Shown one piece after another: positions 56,683-64,000 of a stretch of 64,000 bases of DNA. The notes beneath the pieces were generated by a model that did not search any database, was not told the origin of the DNA, and worked only from the letters and a program-made list of their open reading frames with translations. The stretch's first letter is position 1, and each line of letters opens with the position of its first letter. This DNA is from Mycolicibacterium chubuense NBB4 (GTDB taxonomy: Bacteria; Actinomycetota; Actinomycetes; Mycobacteriales; Mycobacteriaceae): assembly GCF_000266905.1 (NCBI RefSeq), contig NC_018027.1:3968001-4032000 (forward strand), read 5' to 3'. A program made the translations under genes and the position numbers.

Positions 56683-57270
56683 ATGACTGCCTCCGTCGGC
56701 AGGCCGCGCAACCCGGCCAAGGACGTCGCCGTGCTGCAGGCGACCCGCGAGCTCCTGGTCGAGGCCGGCTACCAGGGGACCTCGGTCATGGCGATCGCGC
56801 GGCGGGCCGGGGTCGGCGCGCCGACGATCTACCGACGCTGGCCCACCAAAGAGTCGCTCGTCGAGGACGCCGCGTTCGGCCATCCCCAGCCGGCACCTCT
56901 GCCACGCCCCACTGGAGAGCTGCTGGCCGATCTGCGCAGCTGGGTCGCGGTGTTCCTGGACTGGCTGGCCGACCCCGCGATCCGTGCGGCACTGCCCGGG
57001 CTGCTGACGGCCTATCACCGCGACGAGCAGATCTACGAGCGGCTGGTGCTGCGCGCGGAAGCCGACGTGCGGTCGCTGATGGGTGAGCTGCTCGGCTCCG
57101 CGCTGCCGGACCTGCCGCGCACCGAGATCGCCGCACGCACCGACGTCGTCTTCGATTTCCTGGTGGCCGCGACGGTCGTGCGCGCCATGACGCGCGGGCT
57201 CCTCGACCGCGACGGCTTCTGCGAACGGACCGCGCGGGCGCTGCGCGCCCTGGCGCTCGCCACCGAGTGA
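56683..57270 (+). CDS. TetR family transcriptional regulator
   Basis: 195 residues. HTH YQGTSVMAIARRAGVGAPTIYRRWPTKESLVEDA (about 29-62), the TIYRRWPTK form typical of one TetR/AcrR branch with a C-terminal TetR_C domain. Divergent from the CrtC-like/APH pair and close to the 23-bp palindrome. Its stop codon and the GT39 stop were originally about 4 bases apart before the IS110 element inserted between them. Confidence 0.92.
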   Translation: MTASVGRPRNPAKDVAVLQATRELLVEAGYQGTSVMAIARRAGVGAPTIYRRWPTKESLVEDAAFGHPQPAPLPRPTGELLADLRSWVAVFLDWLADPAIRAALPGLLTAYHRDEQIYERLVLRAEADVRSLMGELLGSALPDLPRTEIAARTDVVFDFLVAATVVRAMTRGLLDRDGFCERTARALRALALATE

Positions 57271-57329
57271 CCTCACTGGTGGACCATTGGTGGTGGACAG
57301 GCGTATGTCTTGTCATGCACCCCGGGCTC

Positions 57330-57500
57330 GTCGGGTCACTGCCGGAGTGACCGAGTCACCTCGTATGGGATGACCTCGCTGAGAGTTGCGGGGCCTGGCG
57401 GCCCGGGACGTGCAGATCGGCCATAGGGCTATGCGCCACGGCGGTTGTGCGACCGCCCGGAGCGCCTCAGTGAGCGACCGACCGTCACGTCCCGGACCGG
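57330..57500 (+). ncRNA. predicted bridge RNA of the IS110 element (ends approximate)
   Basis: Four segments occur in the order known for bridge RNAs. Left target guide ACCGAGTCACCT (57350-57361) matches the left flank ACCGAGTGACCT (57262-57273) at 11 of 12. Right target guide CGCTGAGAG (57377-57385) is the exact reverse complement of core plus right flank (58761-58769). Left donor guide CATAGGGCT (57422-57430) equals right end plus core (58754-58762) 9 of 9. Right donor guide CAGTGAG (57468-57474) is the reverse complement of core plus left end (57272-57278). A GGGCC-TGGC-GGCCC hairpin lies between the target and donor loops. Confidence 0.7.
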
Positions 57501-57538
57501 AGTGCTTAATCCGTGGGCAGACGGAAGGAGCACTACTG

Positions 57539-58753
57539 ATGGAGGTTACGCCCACTTACGCCGGGATCGACTGGTCCTGGCAGCACCACGCGTTATGCAT
57601 CGTCGATGCTGCCGGGCGACGGGTTGAGGAAATCACCGTCGCGCACAGCAAGCCCGGCTTGGCCAAGGTGACGACATTGCTACACCGCCACGGCGTGGAG
57701 CGTGTCGGGATCGAGCGTGGCGATGGGCCGGTCGTCGAGCACCTGATCCGCGACGGGTTGGAAGTCGTGGTGATCTCGGCGCGGCAAGTGAAATCGCTAC
57801 GCGCGCGGTATGGGTCGGCAGGCAACAAGGATGACCGGTTCGACGCCTTCGTGCTGGCCGATGCTTTGCGCACCGATCCCTACCGGTGGGCGGTCGTGCG
57901 TCCGGACAGCGACGCGACGGTGGCGCTTCGGGGCTTGGTCCGTGCACGCCAGGACCTCGTCGGACATCGAATTGCGGTGCATAACCAGCTGCTGGCGACA
58001 CTGCAGCACCATTTCCCTGGCGCCATCGGCTTGTTTCACCAGCTCGACATACCGATCAGCCTGGCCTTTCTACGGCGGTTCCCCTGTGAAGCCAAAGCCG
58101 CCTGGTTGTCGCCGACCCGGCTGGCGCACTGGCTTCATGCCAACGGTTATTGCGGTCGCGCCACTGCCGAGGAACTCTTCACTCATCTGCACCAGGCCGC
58201 TACCGGCCATCTCAGCGGTGCCACTTCTGAGGCCGGCGAGCTGATCGTCCTGAGCTTGGTCGACCTACTCACCAGCATTCGCCAACGACAATCCGAACTG
58301 GAAACCCGGATCAAAGAAGCCCTACTGGCTCACCCCGACGGCCCGATTATGCAGTCCCTGCCACGATCTGGAGTCGTGCGCGCAGCCACCCTCCTCGCCG
58401 AGATCGGTGACTGCCGAGCCCGCTTCCCTGACGCCCAATCCCTGGCTGCCGCAGCCGGAGTCGCCCCATCAACCCGCCAATCAGGCAAGCACTGCAACGT
58501 CACCTACCGCCGAGGCTGCAACAAACAACTACGCGCTGCGCTCATCGACTGGGCCCAAGACACCCCCCGCGCCAACACCTGGGCCCACGACACCTACTAC
58601 CGAGCCCGACAACGCGGCTGCCGCCATCCACACGCCGCACGCATCCCGGCCCAAGCCTGGACCAGGATCCTATGGCGCTGCTGGCACGACCACACCGCCT
58701 ACAACCCCGAACTCCACGGCAGGCTCAACACCCTCGAAGCGGAGGCCGCTTGA
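57539..58753 (+). CDS. IS110-family recombinase (transposase)
   Basis: 404 residues from the ATG at 57539, with GGAAGGAG before it. N-terminal RuvC-like DEDD domain: GIDWSW (D11), GIERGDG (E59), NKDDRFDAFVLAD (D99, D102). C-terminal Tnp domain with LPRSGVVRAATLLAEIGD and AGVAPSTRQSGK, where the Ser in RQSGK is the expected nucleophile. The frame is intact. The stop codon is 7 bases from the right end. Confidence 0.95.
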   Translation: MEVTPTYAGIDWSWQHHALCIVDAAGRRVEEITVAHSKPGLAKVTTLLHRHGVERVGIERGDGPVVEHLIRDGLEVVVISARQVKSLRARYGSAGNKDDRFDAFVLADALRTDPYRWAVVRPDSDATVALRGLVRARQDLVGHRIAVHNQLLATLQHHFPGAIGLFHQLDIPISLAFLRRFPCEAKAAWLSPTRLAHWLHANGYCGRATAEELFTHLHQAATGHLSGATSEAGELIVLSLVDLLTSIRQRQSELETRIKEALLAHPDGPIMQSLPRSGVVRAATLLAEIGDCRARFPDAQSLAAAAGVAPSTRQSGKHCNVTYRRGCNKQLRAALIDWAQDTPRANTWAHDTYYRARQRGCRHPHAARIPAQAWTRILWRCWHDHTAYNPELHGRLNTLEAEAA

Positions 58754-58763
58754 CATAGGGCTC

Positions 58764-60674
58764 TCAGCGCTGCAGGTCGTAGACCGCGGTGCCGCCGACG
58801 TCGGTCGGGGTGAAGTTCTTCTCGACCCACGCGGTGATCGCGCTCGCCGATCCGGAATCTCGCCGCGGTCCCATGTGGTCACCGGCGATGAAGTAGCGGA
58901 CCTGGCCCTGGGCCACGTAGGCCTGGAACTGTTCCAGTGTCGGCGCGTCGTCACCTCCGGTGAAGCCACCGATCGCCATGACCGACGCACCCGTCTCCAG
59001 TTCCAGATTGCTCGTGGTCATCGAGCCGATACTGGCTGCGGCCCAGCGATTGTCGGCGGTCTTGACGAGTTCCTGCAGTGCGGCGTTGCCGGCCACGGAC
59101 CCACCCGGCCTACCGGGGCCGCCGGGGCCGCCGGGGCCGCCGAAGCCCCCGAAGCCGTTGTGGGCGGAGACCGGACCCGACATCACTCCCGGCCCGCTCG
59201 GCGCGTGCGCCGCCGTCTCGACGGCGTACCCCAGGGACGCCGCGCCGGCCAGCAGGATCGCCGCCGCGGCCACCACCACGGTGAGCCGGCCGAGCCGCTG
59301 TGCGCCGGCCCCGATGACCGCCGCCACCAGGATCGAGCCGATCAGCACGACCCAGCGCAGCCACGGGTGCCAGTCGGGCGCCCGGTCGAGCAGGATGAAA
59401 CTCCACACGCCGGTCGCCGCGGACATGGCGGCGAGGACCGCGCGGGGCGCCCGGTACTGCCGGCCGCGCCACAACTGGACCACGCAGATGCCGACCAGCG
59501 CCGCGATCGCCGGGGCGAGCGCCACCGTGTAATAGGGGTGGATGGTGCCGTCCATGAAGCTGAAGACGGCGCCGGTGACCAGCAGCCAGCCGCCCCACAG
59601 CAGCAGGCTCGCGCGGACGGCGGCCGTGCGCGCCGTGCGGCGGGTGAACCACAGCCCGGCCACCAGACCGATCAGCGCGGCGGGCAACAGCCACGACGCC
59701 TCGGCGCCGAACGACGCGCCGAACAGTCGGCCGATGCCCGGGTCGCCACCGAAGAACAGGTTGGCTCCTCCGCCCGGGCGGCCGCCGGGCATGCCCTCAC
59801 CGCCGGTGACACGCTGAATCCCGTTGTAGCCCAGCGCCAGTTGCAGCAGGCTGTTGTCCGTCGAACCACCGATGTAGGGACGCGAGTCGGCGGGCCAGAG
59901 GCTGACCAGAGCCAGGAAGGACCCCGCCACGGCGACCATCGCCGCGGCGCCGGCGAGCAGTCTGGCCACGCGCGGCCAGAACGCCACCGGGGCGGCGACG
60001 AGGAACGCCAGTGCCAGACCGGGCACGACGAGAAATGCCTGCAGCATCTTGGTCAGGAAGGCGAAGCCCAGCACCACGCCCACCGCGACCATCCACCGGG
60101 TGCGTCCGGTCTCGATGGCCCGCACCATCAGGTAGGCGGCCGCCACGAGCAGCAGGACCAGCAGCGCGTCGGGGTTGTTGTAGCGGAACATCGACGCCGC
60201 GACCGGTGTGACGGCCAGCGCCGCGCCGGCGATCAGCCCGGCACCGGGACCGCAGACGCGGCGCACCGTCGCAGACAGCACGGCGACCGACGCCACTCCC
60301 ATCAGCGCCTGCGGCAGGAGCATCGTGAACGGGGTGAAGCCGAAGATCCTGCCGGACAAACCCATCACCCACATCGCGGCGGGCGGCTTGTCCACCGTGA
60401 TCGCGTTGCCCCGATCCAGCGACCCGAACAGCCAGGCCGTCCAATTCTGCGTGCCGGCCTGCGCCGCGGCCGCGTAGTAGCTGTTGGCCCAGCCCGAGGT
60501 GCCCAGGCCCCACAGGTAGAGCACCGCGGTCGCCGTCAACAGCGCCAGCAGCGCCGGACGGGCCCAGCGCGGCTGGACACCATCGCCGAAAACCATGCGG
60601 TGCAACATATTTGACGATCGCCCGGACTGGTTCTCCGCGGTGTCGCGCACCGGCGCGTCTGCGGTGAGGGTCAT
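58764..60674 (-). CDS. GT39-family membrane glycosyltransferase (ArnT/PMT-like), copy 1
   Basis: 636 residues from the ATG at 60674 (MTLTADAPVRD), which overlaps the stop of the GT2-GtrA gene as ATGA. About 12 membrane helices in the N-terminal two thirds; ITVDKPPAAMWVMGL (about 95-109, the acidic residue that acts as general base in this family) and RYNNPDALLVLLLVAAAYLM are conserved. A Gly/Pro-rich GPGGPGGPG run and a C-terminal extracytoplasmic domain follow. Uses a polyprenyl-phosphate sugar to glycosylate an acceptor outside the membrane. Close paralogue of the gene at 61981-63879. Confidence 0.9.
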   Translation of the reverse strand: MTLTADAPVRDTAENQSGRSSNMLHRMVFGDGVQPRWARPALLALLTATAVLYLWGLGTSGWANSYYAAAAQAGTQNWTAWLFGSLDRGNAITVDKPPAAMWVMGLSGRIFGFTPFTMLLPQALMGVASVAVLSATVRRVCGPGAGLIAGAALAVTPVAASMFRYNNPDALLVLLLVAAAYLMVRAIETGRTRWMVAVGVVLGFAFLTKMLQAFLVVPGLALAFLVAAPVAFWPRVARLLAGAAAMVAVAGSFLALVSLWPADSRPYIGGSTDNSLLQLALGYNGIQRVTGGEGMPGGRPGGGANLFFGGDPGIGRLFGASFGAEASWLLPAALIGLVAGLWFTRRTARTAAVRASLLLWGGWLLVTGAVFSFMDGTIHPYYTVALAPAIAALVGICVVQLWRGRQYRAPRAVLAAMSAATGVWSFILLDRAPDWHPWLRWVVLIGSILVAAVIGAGAQRLGRLTVVVAAAAILLAGAASLGYAVETAAHAPSGPGVMSGPVSAHNGFGGFGGPGGPGGPGRPGGSVAGNAALQELVKTADNRWAAASIGSMTTSNLELETGASVMAIGGFTGGDDAPTLEQFQAYVAQGQVRYFIAGDHMGPRRDSGSASAITAWVEKNFTPTDVGGTAVYDLQR

Positions 60675-61984
60675 CGTGGGTTTCCTTTGGTTCTGGTGCG
60701 GCGGGGGTGGAAGACCCAGCCCCGCAGCAGGACGAAGCGAACGGCGGTGGCGAGCAGGTTGGCCGCGATGAGGACGCCGAGTTCCACGAGGTGGTGCGGC
60801 GTCGCGGCCGTGGCGTGCAGCAGCCCCAGCGCTGCGCTGGTGATGGACAGGGCGATGCCGAAGACGATCAGGCCCTCCAGGTGGTGACGGGCCAGGCCCG
60901 ACCGCCCCCCGACGCCGAAGGTGAAGCGCCGGTTGGCCGCGGTGTTGGCGATCGCGGTCAGCAGCAGGGCGATCAGGTTGGCCAGCTGAGCTCCGGCCCA
61001 GCTGTGCATGAGCGTGAACAACAGCACATACGCGGCGGTCGACGTCACACCGATGGCGCCGAATCGGACCACCTGCCGCAGAAGCGAATTGGGTGCGGCC
61101 GCCGCGCGGGAAGACCCCAGTTGGGCGGCGATGGTGTTGACGGGGATCGCACCGGTGGCGAGTCCGCGCACCAGCCGGCCGATGCCCCTGAGATCGGCCG
61201 CGGCGGTGGCGAGGATGTCGACCCGGCTGTCCGGATCGTCCACCCAGTCCACGGGGACCTCGTGGATGCGCAGACCGCTGCGCTCGGCGAGCACCAGCAG
61301 CTCGGTGTCGAAGAACCAGCCATTGTCCTCGACGTGAGGGAGCAGGCGGGCGGCGACGTCGGCGCGGATGGCCTTGAATCCGCACTGGGCGTCGGAGAAT
61401 CTCGCCGACAACGTCGACTTCAGGATCAGGTTGTAGCAGCGGGAGATGATCTCGCGCTTGGGCCCGCGCTGGACTCGCGCGCCCCGGCCGAGCCGCGTGC
61501 CGATCGCGAGGTCGGAATGCCCGGAGATCAGTGGGGCGACCAGCGGCGCGAACGCGGCGAGGTCGGTGGACATATCGACGTCCATGTAGACCAGCACCGT
61601 CGCGTCGGAGTGCGACCACACGTAGTGCAGCGCCCGCCCGCGGCCCTTCTGCTCGAGCCGCACCACCCGCACGTCGTCCAGTTCATCGGCCAGCTGCGCG
61701 GCGATGCGGGGCGTGTCGTCGACGCTGGCGTTGTCGGCGATGGTGATGCGGGCACGGAACGGGACGTTCTCCCGCAGGTAGTGGTGCAGCCGGTACACCG
61801 ACGCCGCCAGCGCCGCCTCCTCGTTGTAGACCGGGACCACGACGTCGAGCACCGGGGCGCCGGCGGCGCGCGCCACCAGTGCGGCGTTCGGCCGCCGTTC
61901 GAAAGGGCGCTCGGCACAGGCGAACTCGGGCTCCAGCGCAGTGTCTGTCATGGCATCCATGCTCGGTTCCGGATGTGTGCTCAT
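60671..61984 (-). CDS. fused GT2 polyprenyl-phosphate glycosyltransferase and GtrA flippase-like protein
   Basis: 437 residues. Residues 40-290: GT2 domain of DPM1 type (LDVVVPVYNEEAALAASV, YMDVDMSTDL with the DxD motif, DAQCGFKAIRADVAARLLPHV). Residues 310-430: GtrA with four helices (VVRFGAIGVTSTAAYVLLFTL, ANRRFTFGVGG). The first part makes a polyprenyl-phosphate sugar and the second probably helps move it across the membrane, feeding the flanking GT39 enzymes. Coupled to both by 4-bp ATGA overlaps. Confidence 0.92.
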   Translation of the reverse strand: MSTHPEPSMDAMTDTALEPEFACAERPFERRPNAALVARAAGAPVLDVVVPVYNEEAALAASVYRLHHYLRENVPFRARITIADNASVDDTPRIAAQLADELDDVRVVRLEQKGRGRALHYVWSHSDATVLVYMDVDMSTDLAAFAPLVAPLISGHSDLAIGTRLGRGARVQRGPKREIISRCYNLILKSTLSARFSDAQCGFKAIRADVAARLLPHVEDNGWFFDTELLVLAERSGLRIHEVPVDWVDDPDSRVDILATAAADLRGIGRLVRGLATGAIPVNTIAAQLGSSRAAAAPNSLLRQVVRFGAIGVTSTAAYVLLFTLMHSWAGAQLANLIALLLTAIANTAANRRFTFGVGGRSGLARHHLEGLIVFGIALSITSAALGLLHATAATPHHLVELGVLIAANLLATAVRFVLLRGWVFHPRRTRTKGNPR

Positions 61985-63879
61985 CGTTGGCCGGAGCTAT
62001 GCGCTGGCTGTGAGGTTCGGGGCTGCTGAGTCAGGTCGTAGACCGCCGTGCCGTCGATCGTCACCGGGGTGTAGCGCGCCTCGACCCACTCGGCGATCTC
62101 CGACGAGTCGCGGGCGCTGTTGCCGCCCGGGTGGCCCATCGTCATCATCCGGCCCTTGATGAAGTAGTGGATCCGCGCCTCGTCGACGTAGCGGGTGAAC
62201 TGGGCGAGCGTGGGCGACGGATCGGTGCCGTTGAAACCGCCGACGGCCATCACCGGCGCACCGGAGGCCAGCTGGAATCCGGCGGCGTTGTTCGACCCGA
62301 CCACCGCTGCTGCCCAGGTGTATTCGCCGGCGTCGGTGGCGATGAGACGGGCCAGGTCGGCGCGTGGGGTCGGCGAGTCGAGCAGACCTCCGCCCGGGCC
62401 GCCCATCACCGCAGCGCGGGGTCCGGGCGCCGGACCGACCGACGGGATGGACCCGCTGTGCGGGGTCGATGCGGTCGCCAGGGAGACGGCGGCGGGTGCC
62501 GCCAGACACGACACCGCCGCGACAGCGGCCACGACGCGGGTCGCGACGACGCCCAGCCGCCCCGCGACGAGCAGCAGCACCGCGGCCGCCACTCCCCCGA
62601 CCGCGACCACGGCTCGCAGCCACGGCATCCAGTCGCCGTGGCGCGACAGCAGCACCGCGCCCAGCACGGAGGTGACCAGGACGGCGCCCGACAGCGTGGT
62701 GGCCGCGCGCGGGTCCGCGCGCCGGCGCCACAGAAGCGTTGCGCCGAGGCCGATTCCGGCGCCGATCGCCGGCGCGAGCACCACCGTGTAGTACGGGTGC
62801 ACGATCCCGTTCATGTAGCTGAACACCACGGCCGTGACGGCCAGCCAGCCGCCCCAGATCACCAGCGCGGCGCGGCTGGCGTCGGTTCGCGGTGCCCGCC
62901 TGGTGATCACGAACCCCGCGGCGAGGCAGATCACCGCGGCGGGCAGCAGCCACCCGATGTCCGAGCCCATGGAGAAACCGAGCAGCCGGCCCCAGCCGAC
63001 GTCGTGGTTCATGTTGCCCAGGCCGCCGGGCTCGTCGCCGGTGAGCCTGCCGAAACCGTTGTAGCCCAGGGCCAGTTCGAGAATGCTGTTGTGCTGGGAA
63101 CCGCCGATGTAGGGCCGCGCCGAGGCCGGCCACAACTCGGCCAGCAGCACATACCAGCCGCCGGACACCACGACCGCCACCGCAGCCACCGCTGTGTCGA
63201 GGACCCGGCGCCCCAGCGGCGGCCGCCCGGCGAGCAGGTAGGCCGCGGACAATGCCGGTAGTACCAGCAGCGCCTGAAGCATCTTGGCCAGGAAGCCGAA
63301 ACCCACCGCGACGCCGGCGGCCAGCAACCACCAGCGGCCGGCGTCCCTCTCGCAGGCCCGCTGCGTGCAGTACGCGGCGGCGACGAGGAGCAGCACCAGA
63401 AGGGCGTCGGGGTTGTTGAAACGGAACATCAGCGCCGCGACCGGCGTGAGGGCCAGCACCGCGCCGGCGATGAGCCCGGCACCCGGTCCCCCGACGCGGC
63501 GCACCGCGGCGTACAGCAATGCCACAGCGGCCACGCCCATCAGCGCCTGCGGCACCAGCATGCTCCACGGATTGAACCCGAACACCCGCGCGGACAGGGT
63601 CATCACCCACAGCGCCGCCGGGGTCTTGTCCACCGTGATCGAGTTGGCCGCGTCGGTGGAGCCGAACAGCATCGCCGTCGCATCGCTCGCACCGGCCTGC
63701 ACTGCCGCCGCGTAGAACGCATTCGCCCACCGGCTGGCGCCGAGGTTCCACAGATAGAGCACTGCGGTGACAGCCAGCAAACCGGCCAGCGCGACCCTCG
63801 GCGAGCAGACACGAAATCGGGCTCTGTCGGGATTTTCTGCGCTACTTCGCGTCTGCTCGGCAGAAAAAACCAGGGTCAC
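61981..63879 (-). CDS. GT39-family membrane glycosyltransferase (ArnT/PMT-like), copy 2
   Basis: 632 residues, same architecture as copy 1: SITVDKTPAALWVMTLSARVFGFNPWSMLVPQALMGV, RFNNPDALLVLLLVAAAY, and C-terminal TPVTIDGTAVYDL, with a tail about 14 residues longer. The acceptor is unknown. First gene of the three-gene unit GT39-GT2/GtrA-GT39. Confidence 0.9.
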   Translation of the reverse strand: MTLVFSAEQTRSSAENPDRARFRVCSPRVALAGLLAVTAVLYLWNLGASRWANAFYAAAVQAGASDATAMLFGSTDAANSITVDKTPAALWVMTLSARVFGFNPWSMLVPQALMGVAAVALLYAAVRRVGGPGAGLIAGAVLALTPVAALMFRFNNPDALLVLLLVAAAYCTQRACERDAGRWWLLAAGVAVGFGFLAKMLQALLVLPALSAAYLLAGRPPLGRRVLDTAVAAVAVVVSGGWYVLLAELWPASARPYIGGSQHNSILELALGYNGFGRLTGDEPGGLGNMNHDVGWGRLLGFSMGSDIGWLLPAAVICLAAGFVITRRAPRTDASRAALVIWGGWLAVTAVVFSYMNGIVHPYYTVVLAPAIGAGIGLGATLLWRRRADPRAATTLSGAVLVTSVLGAVLLSRHGDWMPWLRAVVAVGGVAAAVLLLVAGRLGVVATRVVAAVAAVSCLAAPAAVSLATASTPHSGSIPSVGPAPGPRAAVMGGPGGGLLDSPTPRADLARLIATDAGEYTWAAAVVGSNNAAGFQLASGAPVMAVGGFNGTDPSPTLAQFTRYVDEARIHYFIKGRMMTMGHPGGNSARDSSEIAEWVEARYTPVTIDGTAVYDLTQQPRTSQPAHSSGQR

Positions 63880-63919
63880 CGGTCGATCATCGGGGACCCC
63901 GCTAGGTGCCTGATTGGCC

Positions 63920-64000
63920 TCACCTGTGGCTTGGCTGTGTATCGCCGGGCAACGTCACGACGAATTCCGTGTCGCCCGGCACACTGTGCAACGCGATCCT
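63920..64000 (-). CDS. C-terminus of a likely sensor histidine kinase (partial)
   Basis: The last 26 codons (RIALHSVPGDTEFVVTLPGDT, then QPSHR and stop) run off the right edge. The pattern SVPGDTEFVVTLPGD is the end of the GHKL ATPase domain of many histidine kinases (G-T-x-F-x-x-x-LP). It lies 40 bases before the GT39 operon on the same strand. The rest is outside the window, so the assignment is tentative. Confidence 0.55.
   Translation of the reverse strand, partial: RIALHSVPGDTEFVVTLPGDTQPSHR

Larger units (their letters stand above)
57274..58760. mobile_element. IS110-family insertion sequence with CT cores
   Basis: 1,487 bases between two CT dinucleotides (57272-57273 and 58761-58762), the core used by IS110-type recombinases. 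The left non-coding end (57274-57538, 265 bases) comes before the recombinase gene and the right end is only 7 bases long, the IS110-group layout. The boundaries were set by matching guide-like segments in the left end to the flanks and ends (see the ncRNA entry). There are no terminal inverted repeats, as expected. Removing it restores adjacent convergent stops of TetR and GT39. Confidence 0.8.

Noticed and set aside
57422..58762. CATAGGGCT repeats at 57422-57430 and 58754-58762 as the two ends of the element
   Set aside because: The left copy is better explained as the donor guide inside the bridge RNA that matches the right end plus core; the element extends about 150 bases further left.
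57324..58763. GGGCTC at 57324-57329 and 58758-58763 as target duplication of the IS110 element
   Set aside because: IS110 elements do not make such duplications, and the guide matches place the left boundary at the CT at 57272-57273 with far better support.
59105..59150. GCCGCCGGG repeats in GT39 copy 1 as an independent regulatory repeat
   Set aside because: They are in frame and encode a Gly/Pro linker (GPGGPGG) at the end of the membrane part.

Overview
This is a GC-rich chromosomal segment of a rapidly growing mycobacterium of the Mycolicibacterium type. The 16S rRNA at the left edge has the short helix 18 of rapid growers and sits directly downstream of murA, the usual rrnA arrangement of mycobacteria. 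The gene order murA, cobalamin adenosyltransferase, DUF2550, atpC-D-G-A-FH-F-E-B, wecA, sua5, prmC, prfA, rpmE, rho, thrB, thrC, hom, lysA, argS and, further on, cysD/cysNC/Rrf2 matches the Rv1285-Rv1315 block of M. tuberculosis as I know it.

Layout. 1-1386: 5' part of 16S rRNA with its leader and two promoters. 1387-11837: murA, the adenosyltransferase and the whole F1Fo ATP synthase operon (minus strand). 12105-16306: wecA-sua5-prmC-prfA-rpmE. 16469-19894: a FadD-like gene with divergent TetR, and a mycothiol-dependent isomerase-like gene with divergent MarR. 19897-28674: rho, then argS-lysA-hom-thrC-thrB as one tightly coupled minus-strand operon, followed by tRNA-Arg(CCG). 28989-46634: accessory block with an FAD monooxygenase, a PqqD-like/M50 membrane metalloprotease next to a repeat-rich precursor-like protein, several secreted proteins, cell-wall hydrolases, a pair of acyl-CoA dehydrogenases, a K+ channel, a GntR-desaturase pair and a TDT transporter. 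46692-48125: an IS30-family element. 48194-54327: nitronate monooxygenase, VOC protein, and the sulfate-assimilation operon cysD-cysNC-cysQ-isochorismatase-rrf2. 54425-57270: phosphotransferase, a CrtC/lipocalin-like protein and a divergent TetR. 57274-58760: an IS110-family element. 58764-63879: GT39, GT2-GtrA, GT39, all coupled by 4-bp overlaps, then the last codons of a likely sensor kinase.

The points I consider most worth following are: (1) the IS110 element, whose left non-coding end carries four short segments that match its own left target, right target, right end and left end in the order LTG-RTG-LDG-RDG, so a bridge RNA, its CT core and the pre-insertion site can be read by eye; (2) the PqqD/M50 membrane protease with its duplicated, leader-bearing partner, which looks like an uncharacterised peptide/protein maturation system; (3) a 44-codon MIRU-like tandem-repeat reading frame wedged between atpD and atpC, overlapping the atpD stop and ending one base before the atpC start; (4) several clear palindromic operators next to TetR, GntR and MarR genes; and (5) MurA with Asp117 in place of the catalytic Cys.
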